From Ralstonia sp. NFACC01 (GTDB taxonomy: Bacteria; Pseudomonadota; Gammaproteobacteria; Burkholderiales; Burkholderiaceae): DNA of 64,000 nt. Positions 51,010-59,716 of the stretch are shown piece by piece (the first letter of the stretch is position 1; each line of letters starts with the position of its first letter). A program made the position numbers and the translations under genes. The stretch spans positions 868,001-932,000 of the forward strand of contig NZ_FOWV01000001.1 of assembly GCF_900115545.1 (NCBI RefSeq), given 5' to 3'. Under the pieces are notes generated by a model. It was not told the origin of the DNA, made no database searches, and saw nothing but the letters and a program-made list of their open reading frames with translations.

Positions 51010-52056
51010 TCAGTCCGGACGGCGCGTGCGCGAACGTTCCGGCGTGGCGAGCCAGTCGAGCAACGCATTGTGCAGCGCATCAGGATCCTGGATTTGCGGC
51101 GCATGGCCCGCGTCCGGGAATTCCACCAGCGTCGCGCGCGGGATGGCCTTGGCGGCGGCACGGCCCAGTTCGGGGTAATGCCCCAGCTGCGCCCGTGCTT
51201 CGGGCGGCGCAGCGTCCTTGCCGATGGCGGTGGTGTCTTTCTGGCCGATGAGCAGCAGCGTCGGCGGGCGCAACCGGCCGAACTCATAGACGACGGGCTG
51301 CGTGTAGATCATGTCGTACAGCAGCGCGGAATTCCACGCCACCAGATCGCGCCCCGGGCCGCGGTACATGCCGGCCAGCATCTGGACCCACGGTTCGTAT
51401 TGCGTGCGCCATTGCCCGGCGTAGTACGTGGATTGCTCGTAGGCGCGAATGCGCTCGGCGGTGGTTTGCTTCTCTCGCGCGAACCACTGGTCGACGCTCA
51501 AGGACGGCACACCCTTGGCCTTCCAGTCTTCCAGGCCGATTGGGTTGATCATTACCAGCCGGGACACCGCGTTCGGATACATCAGCGCGTAGCGCACCGC
51601 CAGCATGCCGCCCGTCGAATGGCCGATCATGATGGCCTGCTCGATCCCGAGCGACGCCAGCAACGCATGCGTATTGCTCGCCAGTTGCTGGAACGTGTAC
51701 TGATACGCGCGCGGTTTGCTCGATTTGCAGAAGCCGATCTGATCCGGGGCGATCACGCGGTAGCCGGCACCCGTCAGCGCGGCGATCGTGCCTTCCCAGG
51801 TGGCCGCGCAGAAGTTCTTGCCGTGCAGCAGCACCGCCACCTGACCGTTGGGCTGCTTGGGTGCGACGTCCAGATAAGCCATCTCCAGTGCACTGCCCTG
51901 CGACTCGAACTTGAAAAGCTTGACCGGCGCCGGGTAATCGAAACCTTCCAGGCGCGGGCCATACGCGGGGCCGGTCTCTGCAGGGGCGGCGTGCGCGGCC
52001 GCAGCGGCAGTCGACAGTGCAAACGTCAGCGCGATTGAAATCGAACGAAGCAACAT
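51010..52056 (-). CDS. Exported alpha/beta hydrolase
   Basis: The 348-residue protein has a signal peptide ending near AAAAHA-APAETG, so it is periplasmic or secreted. The hydrolase core has LLHGKNFCAATW (oxyanion), GHSTGG with nucleophile Ser147, and PDAGHAPQIQ with the catalytic His near the C-terminus. ATG 52056 has an AAGGAG six bases before it; an in-frame TTG two codons earlier is unlikely. It is close to esterases of the peroxidase/epoxide-hydrolase fold group, but the nucleophile is serine. The substrate is unknown. Confidence 0.8.
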   Translation of the reverse strand: MLLRSISIALTFALSTAAAAAHAAPAETGPAYGPRLEGFDYPAPVKLFKFESQGSALEMAYLDVAPKQPNGQVAVLLHGKNFCAATWEGTIAALTGAGYRVIAPDQIGFCKSSKPRAYQYTFQQLASNTHALLASLGIEQAIMIGHSTGGMLAVRYALMYPNAVSRLVMINPIGLEDWKAKGVPSLSVDQWFAREKQTTAERIRAYEQSTYYAGQWRTQYEPWVQMLAGMYRGPGRDLVAWNSALLYDMIYTQPVVYEFGRLRPPTLLLIGQKDTTAIGKDAAPPEARAQLGHYPELGRAAAKAIPRATLVEFPDAGHAPQIQDPDALHNALLDWLATPERSRTRRPD

Positions 52057-52092
52057 CGGCAACTCCTTGGTTGGTTTGCGAAACGCCGCAGC

Positions 52093-53022
52093 CTACTTGC
52101 GCCGCGACAGCCCCGACAGCGCCCCGGCCAGGATGATGCACGCGCCGCCCAGCATCTCCTGAGGGGACAGACGCTCAGCCGTCAGCAGCGCCGACGACAC
52201 GGCCGCGACCACGATTTCGAACAGCATCAGCAACGCCGCACGATTGGCCGGCAAGCGTTGCAGGCCGCGCTGCACCATCGCATTGCCGCCGACCAGCACG
52301 CAGGCCATGCCCGCCAGCAGCAGCCACGTATTGCCCTGTGAAAAAGCCGCCGGCACCGTGCGCACGCCATCGAGCAGCAGCGCAGCCGGAAAACCCACCA
52401 GCGCGCAACCTGTGAAGACAACCACGGTGCGCATTTCCGGGCGCATGGTCGGATGACGCTGCCCCGCCAAGCGGGACAGCACGTTGTTGCACGCAAAAGC
52501 GAGCCCAGCAACCAGCCCCGCCCATTCCGCCGCTGAACCCGGCCACGGCGTGCCGGCCTCGCCCGACCACAGCATCATCATCGCGCCCGACAGCGCCAGC
52601 GCGAGCAGCACACCGCCGCGCCACCCCAGCCGCTCGTGCAGCCACAGGCGCGCCAGCAGGGCCGTCCATACCGGGGTCAGATAGAACAGGAGCAGCACCC
52701 GCATGACCGTGCCGTGCACCGTGCCCCAGACGAAACCCGCGTTGGTGATACCCGCCGCGATCCCGAGCGCCGGAATCAGCCACGACCACTGGAACGTTGA
52801 AAAGTGACGACGCAGCACCACCGCGGCCAGCACGGCCGCAGCCGCACCCGTCATTGACGACGCCAGCATGCTGCCAAGACCCCAGCCGGCCAGCAGGCGA
52901 TACGGATACCAGGAAATGCCCCAGACCGACGCGCCCACAAGGATGAAGAGTGCCGCCGCCCATTGCGGCTCGTGATGGCAGGCGCTATCCGCTGCGGGCG
53001 CCGAAGAAGCAATCGTTGTCAT
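52093..53022 (-). CDS. EamA/DMT-family exporter
   Basis: The 309-residue protein has ten hydrophobic helices in two EamA repeats (ALFILVGASVWGISWYPYRLL in the first, WAGLVAGLAFACNNVLSRLAG in the second). The frame is open far upstream but only the part from ATG 53022 has membrane-protein composition. It is divergent from dapC across 153 bp and lies next to lysine/DAP synthesis genes. That hints at amino acid export, but this is only positional. The C-terminus is a short basic LSRRK. Confidence 0.85.
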   Translation of the reverse strand: MTTIASSAPAADSACHHEPQWAAALFILVGASVWGISWYPYRLLAGWGLGSMLASSMTGAAAAVLAAVVLRRHFSTFQWSWLIPALGIAAGITNAGFVWGTVHGTVMRVLLLFYLTPVWTALLARLWLHERLGWRGGVLLALALSGAMMMLWSGEAGTPWPGSAAEWAGLVAGLAFACNNVLSRLAGQRHPTMRPEMRTVVVFTGCALVGFPAALLLDGVRTVPAAFSQGNTWLLLAGMACVLVGGNAMVQRGLQRLPANRAALLMLFEIVVAAVSSALLTAERLSPQEMLGGACIILAGALSGLSRRK

Positions 53023-53106
53023 GTGACCAATAAAAAAAACGGCGGGAATCCGCCGCTTCCTGCAATGTCCGAGGTGACTGGCCACGCGGTAAGCACACGT
53101 TGGCCG

Positions 53107-53112
53107 TATAAT
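53107..53112 (+). promoter_or_regulatory. TATAAT -10 element upstream of dapC
   Basis: A perfect TATAAT lies 63 bp before the GTG start of dapC in the divergent gap. No good -35 is visible at 16-18 bp, so promoter strength is uncertain. Confidence 0.4.
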
Positions 53113-53175
53113 TTCGGGCTTCCCGGCAAGCGCCAAGCTTGCCCGCTGACCAGCCCAACACCGCCGCCCAACACC

Positions 53176-54375
53176 GTGAATCCGCGCCTGTCCGCCCTGC
53201 AGCCGTATCCGTTCGAGAAACTGAAAGCGCTCGTCAAGGACGTGACGCCCAGCGCCGTCCATACGCCGATCAGCTTCGGTATCGGCGAGCCCAAGCATCC
53301 GACGCCGGCCCTGGTGAAAGACGCACTGACGGCGGCGCTCGGCGGGCTGGCGAATTATCCCACGACGCTTGGCTCCGATGCACTGCGACAGTGCATCGCC
53401 GCATGGCTGGAACGCCGCTACGGCTTGCCCAAGGTCGATCCGGCCACCGAGGTCATCCCGGTCAACGGCTCGCGCGAAGCGCTGTTCTCGTTCGCGCAGA
53501 CCGTGATCGACGGCAGCAAGCCCGGCGCCCGCGTGCTGTGCCCGAACCCGTTCTACCAGATCTACGAAGGCTCGGCGCTGCTGGCCGGCGCCACGCCGCT
53601 GTTCGCCAACAGCGACCCGGCGCGCAACTATGCGCCCGATTTCGCTGCGATCACGCCCGAAGAATGGCGCAACGTGCAGCTCGTCTTCGTATGCAGCCCC
53701 GGCAACCCGACCGGCGCCGTGCTCACGCTCGAAGACTGGAAGCAGCTCTTCGCGCTGTCGGACGAATACGGCTTCATCATCGCGTCGGACGAGTGCTACT
53801 CCGAAATCTATTTCGACGAGGCCAACCCGCCGCTGGGCGCGCTGCAGGCGGCACACCAGCTGGGTCGCGGCTTTGATCGCCTGGTGATGTTCTCGAGCCT
53901 GTCCAAGCGCTCCAACGTGCCGGGCATGCGCTCCGGTTTCGTGGCCGGCGACGCCAAGCTGCTCAAGGCATACCTGCTGTATCGCACGTATCACGGCAGC
54001 GCGATGAGCCCGTCGGTGCAATCCGCTAGCATCGCGGCGTGGAACGACGAGACCCATGTGCGCGACAACCGCGCGCAGTACGTCAAGAAGTTCCAGCAGG
54101 TCACGCCAATGCTCGCCGAGGTGCTGGACGTGGCCCTGCCCGACGCAGCCTTCTACCTGTGGGCCAACGTCAAGCGCACGGGCCTGTCGGACACCGAATT
54201 CGCACGCCAACTGCTGGCGGCCAAGAACGTCGCCGTGCTACCCGGCAGCTATCTCGCCCGCGAGGCGCACGGTACGAACCCGGGCCAGGACTATGTGCGC
54301 ATCGCCCTGGTGGCCGGCGTGGACGAATGCCTGGAAGGCGCGCGCCGCATCGTCGAGTTCTGCCAGCAACGCTGA
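53176..54375 (+). CDS. dapC: Succinyldiaminopimelate transaminase DapC
   Basis: The 399-residue PLP aminotransferase of the class I/II fold converts N-succinyl-2-amino-6-ketopimelate to the diaminopimelate derivative in lysine/peptidoglycan synthesis. The N-terminus MNPRLSALQPYPFEKLKAL is typical of betaproteobacterial DapC. NPFYQIYEG, CSPGNPTG and the PLP lysine in SSLSKRSNVPGMRSGF are present. The start is GTG 53176 without a clear ribosome-binding site; a TATAAT at 53107-53112 lies upstream. It is followed by dapD at 42 bp. Confidence 0.95.
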   Translation: MNPRLSALQPYPFEKLKALVKDVTPSAVHTPISFGIGEPKHPTPALVKDALTAALGGLANYPTTLGSDALRQCIAAWLERRYGLPKVDPATEVIPVNGSREALFSFAQTVIDGSKPGARVLCPNPFYQIYEGSALLAGATPLFANSDPARNYAPDFAAITPEEWRNVQLVFVCSPGNPTGAVLTLEDWKQLFALSDEYGFIIASDECYSEIYFDEANPPLGALQAAHQLGRGFDRLVMFSSLSKRSNVPGMRSGFVAGDAKLLKAYLLYRTYHGSAMSPSVQSASIAAWNDETHVRDNRAQYVKKFQQVTPMLAEVLDVALPDAAFYLWANVKRTGLSDTEFARQLLAAKNVAVLPGSYLAREAHGTNPGQDYVRIALVAGVDECLEGARRIVEFCQQR

Positions 54376-54417
54376 CCCCTTACCCTTTTTCGAATTTCTC
54401 CTAGAGCGAACACAGCC

Positions 54418-55245
54418 ATGACGCAACAACTGCAATCCCTGATCGATCAAGCGTGGGAAGACCGCGCCAACCTGTCGCCCAAGGCCGCTCCGGCCGATGT
54501 CCGCGAAGCCGTCGCCAACGTGATCGGCCAGCTCGATCGTGGCGCGCTGCGCGTGGCCGAGAAGAAGGACGGTGAATGGATCGTCAATCAGTGGATCAAG
54601 AAGGCCGTGCTGCTGTCGTTCCGCCTGGAAGACAACGCGCCGATGGCTGCCGGCGGCTTCACGCAGTTCTACGACAAGGTGCCGAGCAAGTTCGCCAACT
54701 ACACGGCCGAAGACTTCGCGGCGGGTGGCTTCCGCGTGGTGCCGCCGGCCGTGGCGCGCCGTGGCTCGTTCATCGCCAAGAACGCCGTGCTGATGCCGTC
54801 GTACGTGAACATCGGCGCTTACGTTGACGAAGGCACGATGGTTGACACCTGGGCCACCGTCGGTTCGTGCGCACAGATCGGCAAGAACGTTCACCTGTCG
54901 GGCGGCGTGGGCATCGGCGGCGTGCTGGAGCCGCTGCAGGCCAACCCGGTCATCATCGAAGACAACTGCTTCATCGGCGCCCGCTCGGAAGTCGTGGAAG
55001 GCGTGATCGTTGAAGAGAACTCGGTGATCTCGATGGGCGTGTACCTGGGCCAGTCGACCAAGATCTACGACCGCGAAACCGGTGAAGTCAGCTACGGCCG
55101 TATTCCGGCGGGCTCGGTGGTGGTGGCGGGCAACCTGCCGTCGAAGGATGGCACGCACAGCTTGTACTGCGCTGTGATCGTCAAGAAGGTCGACGCGAAG
55201 ACGCGCGCCAAGGTTGGCCTGAACGAGCTGCTGCGCGGCGACTAA
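54418..55245 (+). CDS. dapD: Tetrahydrodipicolinate N-succinyltransferase
   Basis: The 275-residue enzyme succinylates tetrahydrodipicolinate with succinyl-CoA. A helical N-terminal domain is followed by a left-handed beta helix of hexapeptide repeats ([22 protein letters not shown] to [18 protein letters not shown]). Length and motifs match E. coli DapD (274). It sits between dapC and a small coiled-coil gene in the dap cluster; a strong hairpin follows 13 bp after its stop. Confidence 0.98.
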   Translation: MTQQLQSLIDQAWEDRANLSPKAAPADVREAVANVIGQLDRGALRVAEKKDGEWIVNQWIKKAVLLSFRLEDNAPMAAGGFTQFYDKVPSKFANYTAEDFAAGGFRVVPPAVARRGSFIAKNAVLMPSYVNIGAYVDEGTMVDTWATVGSCAQIGKNVHLSGGVGIGGVLEPLQANPVIIEDNCFIGARSEVVEGVIVEENSVISMGVYLGQSTKIYDRETGEVSYGRIPAGSVVVAGNLPSKDGTHSLYCAVIVKKVDAKTRAKVGLNELLRGD

Positions 55246-55257
55246 GCGCGAGCGCAA

Positions 55258-55286
55258 GGCATGCCTGCTAGTCTTGCAGGCATGCC
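55258..55286. terminator. Strong stem-loop after dapD
   Basis: Positions 55258-55268 pair perfectly with 55276-55286 (11 bp, both arms containing GGCATGCC) across a 7-nt loop. A U tract is absent, so it may be a 3' stabiliser or a partial terminator. It lies within the region that a longer version of the next gene would occupy, which favours the downstream start. Confidence 0.6.
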
Positions 55287-55305
55287 AACCACTTCAAGCG
55301 CAGCA

Positions 55306-55719
55306 ATGTCCGAACACCATGCCAAAGGCACCCGCTTCGGCAAGCTGCGTCAACGCATCATGGGTCTTGATCCAAACACCATCGGTACCGTCTTGTCGCT
55401 GCTGCCCACCATCCTGGAGCAGGCAAACAAGACCATCGACAAGTTCAAGAACCGCAAGAAAACCGGCACCGGACCTGCCCCCGCAGAAGGCGCCGCGCCC
55501 GACCCGAATACACGGATTGCCGAGCTGGAAGCGGCGATCCTGCAGCAGGCCGAATCCGTCAAGCTGCTGGCCGAACAACACGCGATCACCATCGATGCGC
55601 TGCGCGACGAAGCCGCGCGGCTGGAGCGCCGCCTCAAGCGCATGACGTGGCTGGCGTCTGTCGGTTTTGCCTTGGCCGTTGCCGCTCTCTCGCTTGCCCT
55701 GCAAGCCTCTCGACACTGA
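55306..55719 (+). CDS. Small coiled-coil protein with C-terminal membrane anchor
   Basis: The 137-residue protein starts MSEHHAKGTRFGKLRQRIMGLDPNT; the first Met upstream lies inside a hairpin. The central region from about residue 65 is a charged coiled coil (LEAAILQQAESVKLLAEQHAITIDALRDEAARLERRLKRM). A single hydrophobic C-terminal segment (LASVGFALAVAALSLALQA) would be a tail anchor. The family is not recognised. It lies between dapD and yffB-dapE on the same strand, so it is probably co-transcribed with lysine synthesis genes; a functional link is not shown. Confidence 0.6.
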   Translation: MSEHHAKGTRFGKLRQRIMGLDPNTIGTVLSLLPTILEQANKTIDKFKNRKKTGTGPAPAEGAAPDPNTRIAELEAAILQQAESVKLLAEQHAITIDALRDEAARLERRLKRMTWLASVGFALAVAALSLALQASRH

Positions 55720-55733
55720 TTGCGAATCCCACC

Positions 55734-57267
<1,534 letters not shown>

Positions 57268-57277
57268 GATTGCCCTG

Positions 57278-57796
57278 ATGGCGCGCAACGTCGAGATCAA
57301 GGCATGTGTGCGCGATGTGGCTGCGCTCATCGAGCGCGCGGCCGCCATCGCGGATTCCGGCCCCGAACGCATCGAGCAGGACGACACATTCTTCGCCTGC
57401 GCAAATGGGCGCCTGAAACTGCGGCAGTTCTCGCCTGAACGCGGCGAGCTGATCCACTACTTCCGCGCGAACAGCGCCGGCCCGCGCGTGTCGGACTACC
57501 ACATCGTTCCGACCACCGCGCCCGACGCCCTGCGCGACACACTTGCCGCCGCCATCGGCACAGCGGGCCGGGTCATCAAGGTGCGCCAGCTTTATCTCGC
57601 CGGCCAGACGCGCATTCATGTCGATGCAGTGAAAGACCTCGGCGATTTCGTCGAACTCGAAGTCGTGCTGCGCGATACGCAGTCCGAAGACGACGGCGTA
57701 AAGACCGCCCACCAACTGATGCACGCCCTCGGCATTGCCGAATCCGACCTGCTCGACGTGGCCTACGTCGACCTGCTCGCTGCCACCCAACGCTGA
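57278..57796 (+). CDS. CYTH-domain protein (class IV adenylate cyclase/thiamine triphosphatase-like)
   Basis: The 172-residue protein begins MARNVEIKACVRD, with the VEIK core of the CYTH N-terminal signature (ExExK in the classical form; here only one Glu of the pair is kept). The tunnel fold is suggested by the strands ANGRLKLRQF, GRVIKVRQLYLAGQTRIHVDAVKDLGDFVELEVVL. CYTH enzymes act on triphosphates; the substrate is open. It lies 10 bp after dapE and 19 bp before prmB. Confidence 0.8.
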   Translation: MARNVEIKACVRDVAALIERAAAIADSGPERIEQDDTFFACANGRLKLRQFSPERGELIHYFRANSAGPRVSDYHIVPTTAPDALRDTLAAAIGTAGRVIKVRQLYLAGQTRIHVDAVKDLGDFVELEVVLRDTQSEDDGVKTAHQLMHALGIAESDLLDVAYVDLLAATQR

Positions 57797-57815
57797 GCCA
57801 CATTTCACGCCACCC

Positions 57816-58718
57816 ATGACCACGCCAACCCTCCCCACCTCCCACCCGTTCACCACCGTGCGCGACCTGCTGCGCTACGCCGTGTCGCGTTTCACCGCTG
57901 CGGGCCTCGTCTTCGGCCACGGCAGCGAGAATGCCTACGACGAAGCCGCTTACCTGATCCTGCACACGCTGCACCTGCCGATCGACACGCTGGAGCCGTT
58001 CATGGACGCGCGCCTGCTGCCCGAAGAAGTGGCCGCCGTGCTGAAAGTGATCGAGCGCCGCGCTGTCGACCGCGTGCCCGCCGCGTACATCACGCACGAG
58101 GCATTCATGCACGGCATGCGCTTCTATGTGGACGAGCGGGTGATCGTGCCGCGCAGCTTCATCGGCGAATTGCTCGAAGACGGGCTGGAGCCGTGGATTG
58201 ACCAGGAGGACGGCCCGACCGATGTGCTGGAGCTGTGCACCGGCTCGGGCTGCCTGTCGATCCTGGCTGCGCTGCAATGGCCCAATGCGACCATCGATGC
58301 CGTGGATCTGTCGCCCGATGCACTGGTGGTGGCCAATCGCAATGTCGACGAATACCGCCTGCAAGACCGCATCCGCCTGCACGAGGGCGACCTGTATGCG
58401 CCGCTGCCGCCGGGCGTGCATTACGACGTGATCCTGACGAACCCGCCGTACGTAAACGAAGCGTCGATGCAGGCGCTGCCGCCCGAGTATCGTGCCGAAC
58501 CGCACATGGCGCTGGCCGGCGGCAACGACGGCATGGACATCGTGCGCCGCATCCTGGCCGATGCACCGCGCCACCTGAAGCCGCACGGCGTGCTGGTGGT
58601 GGAAATCGGCAACGAGCGTGAAAACGTTGAGGCGGCGTTCCCGGATCTCGACTTGATCTGGCTGCCGACAAGCGCGGGCGAAGACCAGGTGTTCTTGGTG
58701 ACGCGCGAGGCGCTTTAA
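57816..58718 (+). CDS. prmB: 50S ribosomal protein L3 glutamine methyltransferase PrmB
   Basis: The 300-residue SAM-dependent enzyme methylates a glutamine of L3. LELCTGSGCLSILAAL is the SAM site and LTNPPYVNE the NPPY motif that holds the glutamine amide. The N-terminal FTTVRDLLRYAVSRFTAAGLVFGHG and VPAAYITHEAFMHGMRFYVDERVIVPRSFIGELL are PrmB-like. ATG 57816 is chosen over upstream in-frame sequence lacking similarity. It ends 10 bp before the palindrome array at 58728. Confidence 0.94.
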   Translation: MTTPTLPTSHPFTTVRDLLRYAVSRFTAAGLVFGHGSENAYDEAAYLILHTLHLPIDTLEPFMDARLLPEEVAAVLKVIERRAVDRVPAAYITHEAFMHGMRFYVDERVIVPRSFIGELLEDGLEPWIDQEDGPTDVLELCTGSGCLSILAALQWPNATIDAVDLSPDALVVANRNVDEYRLQDRIRLHEGDLYAPLPPGVHYDVILTNPPYVNEASMQALPPEYRAEPHMALAGGNDGMDIVRRILADAPRHLKPHGVLVVEIGNERENVEAAFPDLDLIWLPTSAGEDQVFLVTREAL

Positions 58719-58727
58719 GCGAATGAG

Positions 58728-58981
58728 GTTCCGAACCGCACGCATGGGGTTCGGAACTCAGCAGGTTGGCGTTCGGAACGCCATGGTCCGGGTTGCGAAC
58801 GCCGTGTTTCTGGTTCCAAACGCCACAATTAGAGTTCAGAACTCGGTGTGTGGCGTTCGGAACGCCGGGTCTCCGAGTTCCGAACCCCACATATCAGGTT
58901 CTGGACTCGGTGATTGCCGTTCAGAACCTCATGCGCCGGGCTTTGAACCCCGCATTTGACGTTCGGAACCCGACGCGCCGA
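58728..58981. repeat. Phased array of twelve GTTC-N-GAAC palindromes, 21-22 bp period
   Basis: Core units start at 58728, 58749, 58771, 58792, 58813, 58834, 58855, 58877, 58898, 58919, 58940 and 58961. Eight match GTTC-N-GAAC exactly, three differ at one base, and the eleventh differs at two. Spacing is 21 bp nine times and 22 bp twice. Units 3 and 7 extend to the same perfect 15-mer GGCGTTCGGAACGCC (58768-58782 and 58852-58866). The 12-13 bp between cores vary. The array fills the gap between convergent prmB and the small lipoprotein gene. No complete gene fits: the two 22-bp steps break any heptapeptide frame. Confidence 0.9.
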
Positions 58982-59038
58982 CTGCAATACTCAGGCGAGA
59001 ACGCAACGGCCGCCATATCCGAAACAGCCGTCACAGCC

Positions 59039-59395
59039 TCAGGACTTCACCTCATCACAGGCGTCTTTCACGACGCAGATCGAAAAGCGCTTATCGAACA
59101 CTTGGCCGCTCGGGCAGTGGTCGAAGACGGCTTGCAACTGGGCGTCGCAGGTCGCGTAGGCGGTGGTGCAGTTGGTGCGCACGGGTTGCTTCGGACCGCG
59201 GTTGGTTCCGTCGTCGATCATGAAGCGGCCCGAGGGCGCGGGGCATTTGAATTCTGCGGCGGCCTTGGCGAGCGCGGCGGCAGCCTTTTCGGCCTTCGAC
59301 GTCTGCGGCGTGGGTGGGTTCGGGGATGGGCGACGGTCGCAAGCCGTTAGTGCTAGCGCACACAGCAGCATGCCGAGTGTGAGTGCGCGGGTCAT
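59039..59395 (-). CDS. Small lipoprotein with peritrophin-A (CBM14)-like cysteine pattern
   Basis: The 118-residue protein starts at ATG 59395 behind an AGGAGT. Its signal peptide ends in the lipobox LTAC (Cys19), so the mature protein is lipid-anchored. After a Pro/Ala/Lys linker, six cysteines lie at 51, 76, 83, 94, 107 and 113, spaced 24-6-10-12-5. The segment TTAYATCDAQLQAVFDHCPS and GQVFDKRFSICVVKDAC resemble the CxxG-xxF-D-x-x-x-x-x-C end of peritrophin-A chitin-binding domains. Chitin or peptidoglycan binding is inferred from pattern only. It points toward the palindrome array, which begins 57 bp past its stop. Confidence 0.7.
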   Translation of the reverse strand: MTRALTLGMLLCALALTACDRRPSPNPPTPQTSKAEKAAAALAKAAAEFKCPAPSGRFMIDDGTNRGPKQPVRTNCTTAYATCDAQLQAVFDHCPSGQVFDKRFSICVVKDACDEVKS

Positions 59396-59491
59396 GGGGG
59401 GACTCCTTCGAGGTTGGATGTCCTGAAGTTTACGCTGCGATGTGCGTTTTTGGTCCATCCCCCCGTTTCGTCCCCTGCCGGGGCCGACCTA

Positions 59492-59530
59492 CTTTCTTTG
59501 TCTTGCCAAAGAAAAGTGGGCAAAGAAAGG
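59492..59530. repeat. REP-like CTTTCTTTG/CAAAGAAAG element
   Basis: CTTTCTTTG (59492-59500) faces CAAAGAAAAG (59507-59516), and a second CAAAGAAAGG follows at 59521-59530, so two alternative hairpins can form. From memory, similar CTTTCTTTG...CAAAGAAAG sequences recur between genes in Ralstonia and Burkholderia relatives; that was not checked here. Together with the hairpin at 59554-59645 it fills most of the gene-free stretch 59396-59716. Confidence 0.55.
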
Positions 59531-59553
59531 CGCGCCCGAGATGGCGAAAGATT

Positions 59554-59645
59554 CCTTGAATTTATGTCGCAGAGAGGGGAAGGGAAAACTCGCTTCGCTC
59601 AGACAGTTTCCCTTCCTTTTTCCTCTCTGCAACAGAAATTCAAGG
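59554..59645. repeat. Long imperfect hairpin downstream of the REP-like element
   Basis: CCTTGAATTT (59554-59563) pairs with AAATTCAAGG (59636-59645). GCAGAGAGG (59569-59577) pairs with CCTCTCTGC (59622-59630), and GGAAGGGAAAACT (59578-59590) with AGTTTCCCTTCC (59605-59616). The 92-nt structure has a 14-nt loop and could be the 3' end of a transcript or part of a REP-type mobile element. Confidence 0.6.
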
Positions 59646-59716
59646 CGCCATCTAGGGCATGAACGGCCGAACCGTCGGGGCGCGTGCGCTGGCGCCGTGA
59701 GATGCCGAGCTGGTGC

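Noticed and set aside
53023-54210. Long N-terminal extension of the DMT exporter, running antisense to dapC
   Set aside because: The added residues are His/Arg-rich and soluble and lie opposite conserved dapC motifs; the membrane protein begins at ATG 53022.
58723-58959. Open frame over the palindrome array giving a heptapeptide-like VRNA repeat
   Set aside because: The heptad pattern follows from the 21-bp period. The two 22-bp steps shift the frame and dissolve it, there is no good ribosome-binding site, and frames on the other strand give equally regular peptides.
58728-58981. CRISPR array
   Set aside because: Repeats are 9 bp and spacers 12-13 bp, far below CRISPR sizes, and no cas gene is near.
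58766-59350. 194-residue plus-strand frame across the array and the lipoprotein gene
   Set aside because: The opposite strand has a lipobox, ribosome-binding site and ordered cysteines; this frame has none.
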